From the NCBI GenBank assembly GCA_002422505.1, contig DIVX01000175.1:1-26211 (forward strand): a stretch of DNA of 26,211 bases, given 5' to 3'. Position 1 is the first letter of the stretch. Every line of letters starts with the position of its first letter. The notes beneath the pieces are model-generated. The model did no database searches, had not been told where the DNA came from, and worked only from the letters and a program-made list of their open reading frames with translations. A program made the position numbers and the translations under genes. Positions 1-6,592 of this stretch are shown here, one piece after another. This stretch comes from Desulfovibrio sp. UBA6121 (GTDB lineage: Bacteria > Desulfobacterota > Desulfovibrionia > Desulfovibrionales > Desulfovibrionaceae).

Positions 1-139
1 CGATCTTTCCTCCTTTCCAGGGATCGAGACCTGCCTCCGACAGCAGACGGTTTACCGCCTCCGGGCCGCACACATCAGCGTCCTCCACGATCAAACATCC
101 CCCAAATACAAAGCCGCCATCCTTCGATACCCTTACCAT
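1..139 (-). CDS. Partial small hypothetical ORF at left edge
   Basis: An open frame begins with ATG at 139 and runs off the left end of the window (46 codons visible). The visible product starts MVRVSKDGGFVFGG and contains a plausible folded-protein composition (CLIVEDADVCGPEAV, then NRLLSEAGLDPWKGGK). I do not recognise it. Its start lies inside the last codons of the small ORF upstream on the same strand (stop at 133-135), an overlap of 7 bases that would allow translational coupling. An AGGAG lies about 12 bases upstream of this ATG. The DNA is noticeably less GC-rich than nifU and beyond, and the same frame is open for 15 codons before the ATG, so this may instead be the distal part of one frameshifted gene (see findings). 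Confidence 0.35.
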   Translation of the reverse strand, partial: MVRVSKDGGFVFGGCLIVEDADVCGPEAVNRLLSEAGLDPWKGGKI

Positions 140-288
140 TGCATCGTGCGCTCCTTGGTATAGAATGAAATAAGCTTGCTCTTATAGAAGATATCCGGCG
201 GATGTTCAAGGTCCATTATCCATAGCGGCACCGCCGGTGCAAAATTTCGCGTCAAATTCTGAGTCGAGATCGTAAATGGAGCCATCAT
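133..288 (-). CDS. Small hypothetical ORF, about 51 codons
   Basis: A minus-strand frame with two consecutive ATG codons (288 and 285) encodes about 50 residues, ending at TAA 133-135. The product reads naturally (for example NFAPAVPLWIMDLEHPPDIF followed by YKSKLISFYTKERTMQW), with a hydrophobic centre and no signal peptide or transmembrane helix. No function recognised. A third frame (310 to 206, beginning MRIEIKVNDGSIYDLDSE) overlaps its 5' half and also looks coding-like, so 206-310 may be the true N-terminus of a gene that has suffered frameshifts. No good ribosome binding site precedes either ATG. The overlap with the next ORF is the kind of packing seen in small accessory or phage-derived genes, but nothing else here supports a phage. 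Confidence 0.3.
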   Translation of the reverse strand: MMAPFTISTQNLTRNFAPAVPLWIMDLEHPPDIFYKSKLISFYTKERTMQW

Positions 289-316
289 TGACTTTTATCT
301 CAATTCGCATTACGTT
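288..316 (+). promoter_or_regulatory. Candidate sigma-70 promoter for nifU-nifS
   Basis: TTGACT at 288-293 and TACGTT at 311-316 are separated by exactly 17 bases, a good -35 box with a weaker -10 box. Transcription would start near 323, leaving a leader of about 115 bases before nifU. The leader holds a short GCGGC/GCCGC hairpin (382-394). The promoter overlaps the 5' end of the small minus-strand ORFs, so the two units would diverge from here. Confidence 0.35.
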
Positions 317-436
317 TCATATGAAGGCGGTTTGATGGATTGTCATCGGACCGGGCAACAGGATCGGCGGTTGCGGTGAGCGCGGCGGAGCCGCCCCGCG
401 GAGAATGACCATCGTTGAAACCATGAGGAGTTCATT

Positions 437-1276
437 ATGTGGGAATACACGGACAAGGTTAGGGAACATTTTCTCAATCCCCGCAATGTCGGGGAGATTG
501 AAAATCCGGACGGGGTCGCCGAAGTCGGTTCCATTGCCTGCGGCGACGCCCTCAAGCTTTCCTTCAAACTCGATGAAAGCAAACGAATTCAGGATGCAAA
601 ATTCAAGACCTTCGGCTGCGCCAGCGCGATCGCATCCTCTTCCGCGCTGACCGAAATGATCAAGGGAATGACGCTGGAGGAGGCGATGAAGGTCACCAAC
701 CAGGACATTGCCGCCTTTCTCGGCGGTCTTCCCGACGAGAAGATGCACTGCTCCGTCATGGGGCAGGAGGCTCTTGAGGCGGCGATAAAGACCTGGCGCG
801 GCGAGGCCGTGGCCAGCCAGGAGCATTCCGAGGGCGAGATCGTCTGCGAGTGTTTCGGCGTTACCGACCACCAGATTCTGGAGGCCGTGCGCGAGAACGA
901 CCTGAAGACCGTGGAGGACGTGACCTACTACACCAAGGCGGGCGGCGGCTGCGCCAAGTGCCACGAAAAGATCGCCGAGCTCATCAAGCAGGCGCGCGGC
1001 GAGGCTGCCCCGGTGGAGCCGCCCAAGCCCGCCAAGCGGCTCACCAACATCCAGCGCATGCGTCTGATTGAGGACGTGCTGGAGAAGGAGATCCGTCCCC
1101 GGCTGCAGCTTGATGGCGGCGACATAGAGCTGGCGGACATCGAGGGCCTGGTGGTTTCGGTAAGCCTGCGCGGCCGCTGCACCAACTGCCCTTCCAGCCA
1201 GGCCACCGTGCACGGCGTGGTGGAAACCATCCTGCGCGAGAAGGTGGACCCGGAAATCCAGGTGCGGGAGGTATAG
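437..1276 (+). CDS. nifU: Fe-S cluster scaffold protein NifU
   Basis: NifU is the cytoplasmic scaffold on which Fe-S clusters are built with sulfur from NifS before transfer to target proteins. All three domains of the classical protein are present in 279 residues: an IscU-like N-domain with Cys35, Cys61 and Cys105; a central [2Fe-2S] BFD-like domain with Cys137, Cys139, Cys172 and Cys175 (IVCECFG and GGGCAKC); and a C-terminal Nfu-type domain with the CTNC pair at 248-251. These positions correspond closely to the cluster ligands known from NifU of Azotobacter. The ATG at 437 has AGGAG (424-428) at good distance. nifS follows after three bases, so the two are co-expressed. No nitrogenase genes are in the window; in sulfate reducers this pair often serves general Fe-S assembly, so the nif name describes family rather than a proven nitrogen-fixation role. 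Confidence 0.95.
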   Translation: MWEYTDKVREHFLNPRNVGEIENPDGVAEVGSIACGDALKLSFKLDESKRIQDAKFKTFGCASAIASSSALTEMIKGMTLEEAMKVTNQDIAAFLGGLPDEKMHCSVMGQEALEAAIKTWRGEAVASQEHSEGEIVCECFGVTDHQILEAVRENDLKTVEDVTYYTKAGGGCAKCHEKIAELIKQARGEAAPVEPPKPAKRLTNIQRMRLIEDVLEKEIRPRLQLDGGDIELADIEGLVVSVSLRGRCTNCPSSQATVHGVVETILREKVDPEIQVREV

Positions 1277-1279
1277 GCC

Positions 1280-2494
1280 ATGAATACTCCAGTTGTTTAC
1301 CTGGACAACAACGCCACCACCCGCGTGGCCCCGGAAGTGCTTTCGGCCATGCTGCCGTTTTTTTCCGAACTGTACGGCAACCCCTCGTCCATGCACAGCT
1401 TCGGCGGGCAGGTGGGCAAGGACATGGCCCAGGCGCGCGAGAGCTTGGCCGGGCTTTTGGGCTGCGGGGCCGATGAGATCATCTTCACCTCCTGCGGCAC
1501 CGAGGCCGACAACACGGCCATTCGCTCCGCCCTGGCCGCCAACCCGGACAAGCGCCACATTGTGACCACCCGCGTGGAGCACCCGGCGATACTCTCGTTG
1601 TGCAAGTTTCTGGAGCGCAGCCAGGGCTACCGGGTGACCTACCTGGGCGTAGACGCCGAGGGTCGCCTGGACATGCGCGAGGTGGAGCAGAGCCTGACGC
1701 CGGACACGGCCATCGTCAGCATCATGTGGGCCAACAACGAAACCGGCGTGCTGTTTCCCATTGCGGAAATCGCCAGGCTCGCCAAGAGCCGGGGCATCAT
1801 CATGCACACCGACGCCGTGCAGGCCGTGGGCAAGGTGTCCATCAACCTTGCGGAGCTGGACGTGGACATGCTTTCGCTTTCCGGCCACAAGCTGCACGCC
1901 CCCAAGGGCGTGGGCGCGCTGTATGTGCGGCGCAAGCTGCCTTTCCGGCCCTTTCTTATTGGCGGGCACCAGGAACGCGGCCGCCGCGCGGGAACCGAGA
2001 ACACCACCGGCGTCATCGCCCTGGGGGCAGCGGCCCGCTCGGCCCAGGCGCACATTGAGGCCGAGAACATAGCGGTGCGCGCCCTGCGCGACAGGCTGGA
2101 AAACGCCCTGCTAGACATTGTGCCCGATAGCCGACTGAACGGCCACAAGGAAGACCGCCTGCCCAACACCAGCAACATCAGCTTTAAGTACGTGGAGGGC
2201 GAGGCCATTCTGCTCTTGCTCGACCAACTGGGCATAGCGGCCAGTTCCGGCTCGGCCTGCACCAGCGGCAGCCTGGAGCCCTCGCACGTTCTGCGCGCCA
2301 TGGGCGTGCCCTTCACCTACGCCCACGGCTCCATCCGCTTCTCCCTTTCGCGCTTCACCACGCCGGAGGAAGTGGACTACGTGATTCGCAGCGTGCCGGG
2401 CATCATCGAGACTTTGCGCAAGATCTCGCCTTACAAGCAGGGCGCGGCCGAGCCCCTGAGCCCGCTGGATTCCAAGCCTCCCTGCGGCTGCTAG
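1280..2494 (+). CDS. nifS: Cysteine desulfurase NifS
   Basis: PLP-dependent cysteine desulfurase that takes sulfur from L-cysteine, forming alanine and an enzyme persulfide handed to NifU. The protein has 404 residues, usual for the NifS/IscS class V aminotransferase fold. Visible landmarks are the N-terminal YLDNNATT motif, His101 after RVE, the PLP lysine in SLSGHKLHAPKG (Lys204), and the mobile-loop cysteine in SSGSACTSGSLEPSHVL (Cys327), which carries the persulfide. The GSACTSGSLEPSHVL form is typical of NifS/IscS group I rather than the SufS group. The ATG at 1280 is preceded by GGGAGGT inside the end of nifU, three bases after its stop. The C-terminus adds a short extra CGC tail. A terminator-like hairpin lies 87 bases after the stop. 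Confidence 0.95.
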   Translation: MNTPVVYLDNNATTRVAPEVLSAMLPFFSELYGNPSSMHSFGGQVGKDMAQARESLAGLLGCGADEIIFTSCGTEADNTAIRSALAANPDKRHIVTTRVEHPAILSLCKFLERSQGYRVTYLGVDAEGRLDMREVEQSLTPDTAIVSIMWANNETGVLFPIAEIARLAKSRGIIMHTDAVQAVGKVSINLAELDVDMLSLSGHKLHAPKGVGALYVRRKLPFRPFLIGGHQERGRRAGTENTTGVIALGAAARSAQAHIEAENIAVRALRDRLENALLDIVPDSRLNGHKEDRLPNTSNISFKYVEGEAILLLLDQLGIAASSGSACTSGSLEPSHVLRAMGVPFTYAHGSIRFSLSRFTTPEEVDYVIRSVPGIIETLRKISPYKQGAAEPLSPLDSKPPCGC

Positions 2495-2580
2495 GCACAG
2501 GGGCCGCAGGGCCTTTCCGGCCCGGCTGGAAGGAGATTCGTCCTCTCTCGCAACGTGATTCCGGCAGAAAGCGTCTTAAG

Positions 2581-2614
2581 GAGCCAGCGGGGCAACTCGC
2601 TGGCTCTTCTGTTT
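2581..2614 (+). terminator. Rho-independent-like terminator after nifS
   Basis: GAGCCAGCG (2581-2589) and CGCTGGCTC (2598-2606) form a perfect 9-bp stem around an 8-base loop, followed by TTCTGTTT. The T-run is interrupted, so termination may be partial, but the position fits the end of the nifU-nifS transcript. Confidence 0.6.
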
Positions 2615-3094
2615 GCTGTGGGCTTCCTGGTGCTGCGGCACAGGCAGAAGCGCCGCACCCGGCGTCCTGAGGGCGAAGGGCTCCGGCTGCCGTGAGGCAT
2701 CGCCCTGGGGCTGAAGCGCCTGCCGGGCGCGCGGCGCAGGGTGTGGTCGAGGGGAGCAAACCGGGGTGGAAGGCGAGTTGCCGGGGGAGGAAACGTTCGA
2801 GGTACGCACTGCGGGTCGGCCCGTGCGAAAGCGCCGTGGCTGCAACGGGCCGGAACGAGATGTCGGCTGCGCGGCGACCGGAGGCCCAGGGGCGAGCAGG
2901 ACCAAGTGCGGGGTGCGCGGCGCGTATTGCCTCCGCGCGCCCGCCGCCACCCGCCGCACCAGCTCCTCTCAACGAACGAAGGCCAATCTGGCATTGGCAT
3001 GAATGTTCACTCGGTTTTCCTTTGGCCGATTGGGTTCTCGCAAACACAATCTGACCGATTTGGAGCGGGTGAACACCCTTTGATACCTTCGCGG
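2615..3094. other. Stretch without a supported gene
   Basis: About 480 bases between the nifS terminator and the stop of the next gene. Several frames are open simply because of high GC, but their translations are arginine-, alanine- and proline-rich, lack ribosome binding sites and overlap one another; I accept none. Two short hairpins are visible: GCCAAT/ATTGGC at 2982-2998 and GGGTG/CACCC just beyond the stop of the minus-strand gene (about 3068-3079). Neither has a T-run. Confidence 0.5.
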
Positions 3095-4801
3095 CTAGCT
3101 CTCGTCCGGCTCCACCTTGCCCAGGGCGATGGCCTCCTGCGTGCCCTGGCCCGGTTCCTCCAAGGTGTTCAGCATGTCGCGCACGTCGTCCAGGGTCAGG
3201 TCGGCTGCTGCGGCAAAGCCCTTGGAGGCCTGCTTGGCCTCCGGGTCCACTGTGGCCAGGGGGTTTTCCTCGCGCTTGGAAACGCGCAGGGTTTCGCCGT
3301 TGCTCACCTGGGTGCCGGTGGAGCTGGTCCACAGGTGGTACACGCCGCGCTCGTCCTTTTCCACTTCCTCGTGGCGCTCTATGCTGGCGCTCACGGCCAG
3401 ACGGCCGTTCTCGTCGTAGCTCGCGTCGGTGTGGCTGCTCTCGCGCAGCAGGCGCGGCGATTCGTCTTCCGTCAGCCCCGCGCCGAGGGCGAAATGATAC
3501 TTGCGCGCATCGTCGTTCTTCCGCGCGCCTTCGGTATCCTGTTGGCGGGCGGCCAGCTTGCCGTCCTTGTACAGTTCCTCGGTCCAGGTCAGGGAATAGG
3601 GATCGTTGACGTTCTGGTATGATTCCAGGTTGCGGGCGCTGCCGAACACGCCCTGGCCGTTGGTGCCTTCCGCGTCGCTGATGTAGAACTCCGGCGCGTC
3701 GGAGGCGGCCTGGAAATTCTTGGTCAGCAGTTCTGCTGCGGTGCCCGGCGTATGGGTGGCGTACTCGCTCGGGGTCAAGTCCAGAGTGTCGAGAAAAAGC
3801 TGCGCGTTGAGGTCCATGCCGTCCTGGACGCTGCCTTCGAACACGCCGCTGCTCTTCTTCACCAGTTCGCCGTTGTTGTACCAGGTGGTGGAAAGACGCT
3901 GGGTTTTTTCGCCGTCAATGCCGATTTCTTCGTCGAAAGAGGCCTCGCGCAGCAGTTTGCCCTTGGCATCGTAATTCGTCACCGTGGCGGAAAAGCCGGA
4001 CTCTCCGCCCAGGGCCTGCACAGTCCAGTCTTCTTTGTCGCTGATTTTCTTGCCGGTCCTGTTGGTCTGCAGTTCCAGGGAGGTGTCCTGGGTCACCGTG
4101 GCCACTTGGGCCAAATTGCCGTCCACGTAGTCCTTGATGGACGCGGCGAAACGCGTGGCCGCGTTCTCCTGGGTCACCTTCCCGGCACGGCTGGCCAGGG
4201 CCTCGGCGTCCCGTACATCCTCGTCCTTTATTTCAAGATCCTCCAGCCCCCGGTAGCCAACCTCCAGCTCCATGCTGTCGGAGTACTCGCGCGTCAGCGT
4301 GCCGTTGTTATACCACTGGGCCGAGCGCTTCAGGGTGGCGCTGGAGGAAAGGCCGCCATCCTCCAAGCCCACCAGCTCGGAATGGATGGCCTGCGCAACG
4401 TCGCCCGATTCGTCGTAATACTCGATGTCCTTGATGATGGAGTTGCTGCCCAACAGCCCGGTTTCCTTGCGCACCAGCTTGTCGCCCTCGTACTCCAGCA
4501 CCAGCAGTTCCGCGCCCTGAATGGTGGTGACCTGCTTGTTGCCGTTCTTGAGGTGCTTTGTGCCGCTGGTGATGTTGAACAGGCCTTCCCAGGTGTTGGC
4601 GGTCTTTTTCGTGCTTGAGGAAGCCTGCCCGCTTTGGCTCGCCTGCCAGGCCTGGCGCGCCTCGGTCGAAATGTCCGCCTGGTCGCCCAGGGTGGAGGAC
4701 ATGGTGAGCGACACGCCTTGCGCCTGGCGCGCGCTTGTGTTGGTGAGCGTTGCGGCCAGGGGCTGGTAGGCGGCGGTGAGGGAGCTGATGTCGTCGGTCA
4801 T
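3095..4801 (-). CDS. Hypothetical protein with YDxxG/WYNNG repeats
   Basis: No family recognised. The start chosen is ATG at 4801 because GAGGG lies six bases upstream; the frame stays open to 4918 but the extra ATGs have no ribosome binding site. The product has 568 residues, no signal peptide and no transmembrane segment. A Ser/Thr/Ala/Gln-rich N-terminus (about 1-70) precedes a body with diverged internal repeats built around an aromatic-Asn/Asp-Gly turn: EYYDESGDV, QWYNNGTLTREY, TNYDAKGKLLREA, TWYNNGELVKKS, ELYKDGKLAARQ and ASYDENGRLAVSA. Such strand-turn-strand modules resemble MORN/YwqK-type repeats (known to form beta structures), which is an inference from pattern only. The C-terminus is acidic. 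The gene stands alone on the minus strand, divergent from the STAS-like gene, with inverted repeats between them. Role unknown; a surface, secreted or effector-like protein is possible but unproven. Confidence 0.75.
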   Translation of the reverse strand: MTDDISSLTAAYQPLAATLTNTSARQAQGVSLTMSSTLGDQADISTEARQAWQASQSGQASSSTKKTANTWEGLFNITSGTKHLKNGNKQVTTIQGAELLVLEYEGDKLVRKETGLLGSNSIIKDIEYYDESGDVAQAIHSELVGLEDGGLSSSATLKRSAQWYNNGTLTREYSDSMELEVGYRGLEDLEIKDEDVRDAEALASRAGKVTQENAATRFAASIKDYVDGNLAQVATVTQDTSLELQTNRTGKKISDKEDWTVQALGGESGFSATVTNYDAKGKLLREASFDEEIGIDGEKTQRLSTTWYNNGELVKKSSGVFEGSVQDGMDLNAQLFLDTLDLTPSEYATHTPGTAAELLTKNFQAASDAPEFYISDAEGTNGQGVFGSARNLESYQNVNDPYSLTWTEELYKDGKLAARQQDTEGARKNDDARKYHFALGAGLTEDESPRLLRESSHTDASYDENGRLAVSASIERHEEVEKDERGVYHLWTSSTGTQVSNGETLRVSKREENPLATVDPEAKQASKGFAAAADLTLDDVRDMLNTLEEPGQGTQEAIALGKVEPDES

Positions 4802-4877
4802 GGGGGGCCCTCGCGTTGTCATGATGTCGGGGCTGGCCTGCATGCATGGCGCAGGCTGTCCACGACGTTTGTCCTTT

Positions 4878-4977
4878 ATCATATCGTCGGGCGCGGGCTT
4901 GATCTTTATGGGCTGCAATTGCGTATTTTGGCGGGGATAAACACGATATGATCTGTCGGGTATCTATAGTGAATACC
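4878..4977. promoter_or_regulatory. Inverted repeats in divergent intergenic region
   Basis: ATCATATCGT (4878-4887) and ACGATATGAT (4943-4952) are perfect 10-bp inverted copies with 55 bases between them. Just beyond, GGTAT (4959-4963) and ATACC (4973-4977) form a second smaller inverted repeat. They lie upstream of the minus-strand repeat-protein gene and of the plus-strand STAS gene. Paired operator sites or a long-range hairpin are both possible; function is inferred only from position. Confidence 0.35.
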
Positions 4978-5001
4978 TAAGGGCGTACGAGTGAAACCTT
5001 A

Positions 5002-5030
5002 TTGACGGCACAGCCGTCTGCGGGTAGAGG
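5002..5030 (+). promoter_or_regulatory. Promoter with overlapping operator-like palindrome
   Basis: TTGACG (5002-5007) and TAGAGG (5025-5030) are 17 bases apart, a plausible sigma-70 promoter. The perfect palindrome GACGGC-ACA-GCCGTC (5004-5018) covers most of the -35 box and part of the spacer, which is a typical repressor operator position. It would control the STAS-like gene, whose ribosome binding site lies about 50 bases downstream. Confidence 0.4.
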
Positions 5031-5091
5031 GTATCCTCTTTTCTGATTCGAACACAAAGAGACTATGGATTTTTTCGATGGGAGGAATGAG

Positions 5092-5469
5092 ATGGCCGAT
5101 GGGCTGCAGTTTGTTGCGAGCAAAGGCAACGGGTATTTGCGCGTCAATCTTGGCGGCAGCCTGAACGCCAAGGGCGCCAGCGAACACTACCGGACCGTGA
5201 CGCAACTGGCGGACGAGACGGCTTGCGGCCGGATATTGCTGGATGCGCGGGCCCTGGCCAACCGCGCAGAGATCCCGGATATTTTCGACTTCATGGTGCA
5301 CACCTACCCGGCCACCCCGGGCGGGCGGCGCACCGCAGCCCTAGACCTGCCGCAGAACCTGGTGCGGGCGCGTTTTTTTGAGCACCTGATGCAGAACAAT
5401 GGCCGCTGCTACCGTCTTTTCTTTGATGAGGCCGAGGCCACGTCCTGGCTGCTTTCCAACCGCTCCTAG
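5092..5469 (+). CDS. STAS/SpoIIAA-like domain protein
   Basis: A 125-residue soluble single-domain protein. The start is placed at ATG 5092 because GGGAGG sits six bases before it; the ATG at 5065 in the same frame has no ribosome binding site. The layout looks like the SpoIIAA-like STAS fold: an N-terminal strand region (GLQFVASKGNGYLRVNLGG), a central helix and strand ending in GRILLDARAL, and a C-terminal half with RARFFEHLMQNNGRCYRLFF and DEAEATSWLL, matching the ending of SpoIIAA-like/STAS proteins whose last helix follows an F.DE.EA..WL pattern. Family members of this kind often sense ligands or bind partner proteins; the actual partner is unknown. The gene is monocistronic, divergent from the repeat-protein gene and convergent with the next one, whose stop lies 25 bases away. 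The palindrome over its promoter suggests tight local regulation. Confidence 0.65.
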   Translation: MADGLQFVASKGNGYLRVNLGGSLNAKGASEHYRTVTQLADETACGRILLDARALANRAEIPDIFDFMVHTYPATPGGRRTAALDLPQNLVRARFFEHLMQNNGRCYRLFFDEAEATSWLLSNRS

Positions 5470-5494
5470 CTTCCCGCCCCCATTCTTTTTCCGC

Positions 5495-6454
5495 CTAGCA
5501 CGAGCAGTTCATGCGCCCGAAAGGGTTGGCGAACTGCCGCAGGTAGGGTTCCGTGCGCAGGCTCCAGCGCGTCAGGTCAAGCTCCGTCCAGGGCGTGGCG
5601 TCGCTGGTGCGTATGCGCGCCAGGGGGCCTTGGAATTCCAGGCGCATGGGTACGGGCTCGCGTTCCGTGTCGCCGCAGAGGCTTTCGCGGCATTGCGGAG
5701 TGAAGTCCTGCTCGCGCTCCTGCGGTCCTCTGGCCAGCACCCGCGTCAGGCTGGTGCTCACGCGGGCCACGCTGCCATCCGGCGCAAAGCCCAGGGAGTT
5801 CCGGTCGCCGCTGATGCCCACCGCGTCCAGGTCGTAGGCCTGGATGGGCCCGGCGGGCGTGGGCACGGTTTGGGGCTTGGCCGGTTCCAGGGAGCGCAGG
5901 CTGCCGTCCGCCCGGAAGCTTACCCCCACCCGCGCGCGGATGACCCCCGCAGGAGTCGGCACATCCAGGGTTTCGCCGGGCCACAGGGTCAGGCTGAGCA
6001 ATTGTCCGCCTGGCGCGAAGCAAGCGCCGATGAGCTTTGCGCTCACCGGGCCCATGGGCGTGGCCAGCTCCACCGGGCGGGCCAGCCGGCCTTCGTCCTC
6101 TTGCGTCCAGTAGCCGGAGAGCTTGCCGTTGAGCGGAAAGGCCCGGCACAGCGAGCCGTCCGGGTGGAAGGTCACCAGCTCCACGTCCATGGGCCCCGCC
6201 GGGGTGGCGATGCGCATGGGGCGTTCCAGGGGCAGGGCGCGCAGCGCGCCCGTGGGATGGAAGGAAAGGGATTGCACCGTGCGGCGGCGCAGGTCGTCGG
6301 TGGTGCATTGCGCGGCCAGGGGGCCAAGGCTGGTGTCGAAGACCACCTCGCCGCCCGGCGTGCAGGACATCACCGAGCCGTCCGGGAAGCGTTCCACCAT
6401 GCCGCAGATGGGGATGTCCCCGTAGGTCGTGTGCACTGAGACCGCTGTGTTCAT
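5495..6454 (-). CDS. Hypothetical protein with FxPDGS / TPAGP repeats
   Basis: No named family recognised. ATG at 6454 has GAGGAG four bases upstream. The 319-residue product is soluble and mostly a chain of diverged repeats of roughly 40-60 residues, each with a turn of the type F-x-P/A-D/G-G-S-L and a T-P-A/M-G-P strand: VERFPDGSVMSC, LSFHPTGALRALPL, IATPAGPMDVELVTFHPDGS, LATPMGPVSAKLIGACFAPG, VPTPAGVIRARVGVSFRADG, VPTPAGPIQAYDLDAVG and LGFAPDGSVARVS. This resembles beta-repeat proteins such as MORN/YwqK-like modules, by pattern only. The start (VHTTYGDIPICGMVERF) and the Cys-rich end (NCSC) are outside the repeats. It has no signal peptide. The gene is alone, convergent with the STAS gene and behind the acyltransferase gene with a 138-base gap. 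Function unknown; its repeat style echoes the protein at 3095-4801. Confidence 0.75.
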   Translation of the reverse strand: MNTAVSVHTTYGDIPICGMVERFPDGSVMSCTPGGEVVFDTSLGPLAAQCTTDDLRRRTVQSLSFHPTGALRALPLERPMRIATPAGPMDVELVTFHPDGSLCRAFPLNGKLSGYWTQEDEGRLARPVELATPMGPVSAKLIGACFAPGGQLLSLTLWPGETLDVPTPAGVIRARVGVSFRADGSLRSLEPAKPQTVPTPAGPIQAYDLDAVGISGDRNSLGFAPDGSVARVSTSLTRVLARGPQEREQDFTPQCRESLCGDTEREPVPMRLEFQGPLARIRTSDATPWTELDLTRWSLRTEPYLRQFANPFGRMNCSC

Positions 6455-6592
6455 TGGGCTCCTCGCGTTTACCTGAGTAAAGCAAGAATGGAGCCAAGAG
6501 CAGCAGTCAATAATGCCGGGAAGTTAGCCAGGGTCTGCCGGGCAGCCTACACGAAGCCGCTACAAAAACGTAGTCAGCCTGCAAAGCTGTCG

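Noticed and set aside
317..2053. Minus-strand 578-codon frame opposite nifU-nifS
   Set aside because: Antisense shadow of two well-supported genes; composition rich in Gly, His, Ala and Leu, with no recognisable domain.
437..2494. A nitrogen-fixation cluster
   Set aside because: Only nifU and nifS are present; neither nitrogenase nor cofactor genes are in the window, so nitrogen fixation cannot be claimed.
2741..3622. Plus-strand 293-codon frame in and beyond the gap after nifS
   Set aside because: No ribosome binding site, antisense to the repeat-protein gene in its second half, and no recognisable motif.
4881..4908. Sigma-28 (flagellar) promoter before the repeat-protein gene
   Set aside because: TAAAGATC is present but the downstream element CCGACGAT does not match GCCGATAA at the right spacing.
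5038..5056. tRNA T-arm-like GTTCGAATC on the minus strand
   Set aside because: The five-base stem has a mismatch and no acceptor stem, D-arm or anticodon arm can be built around it.
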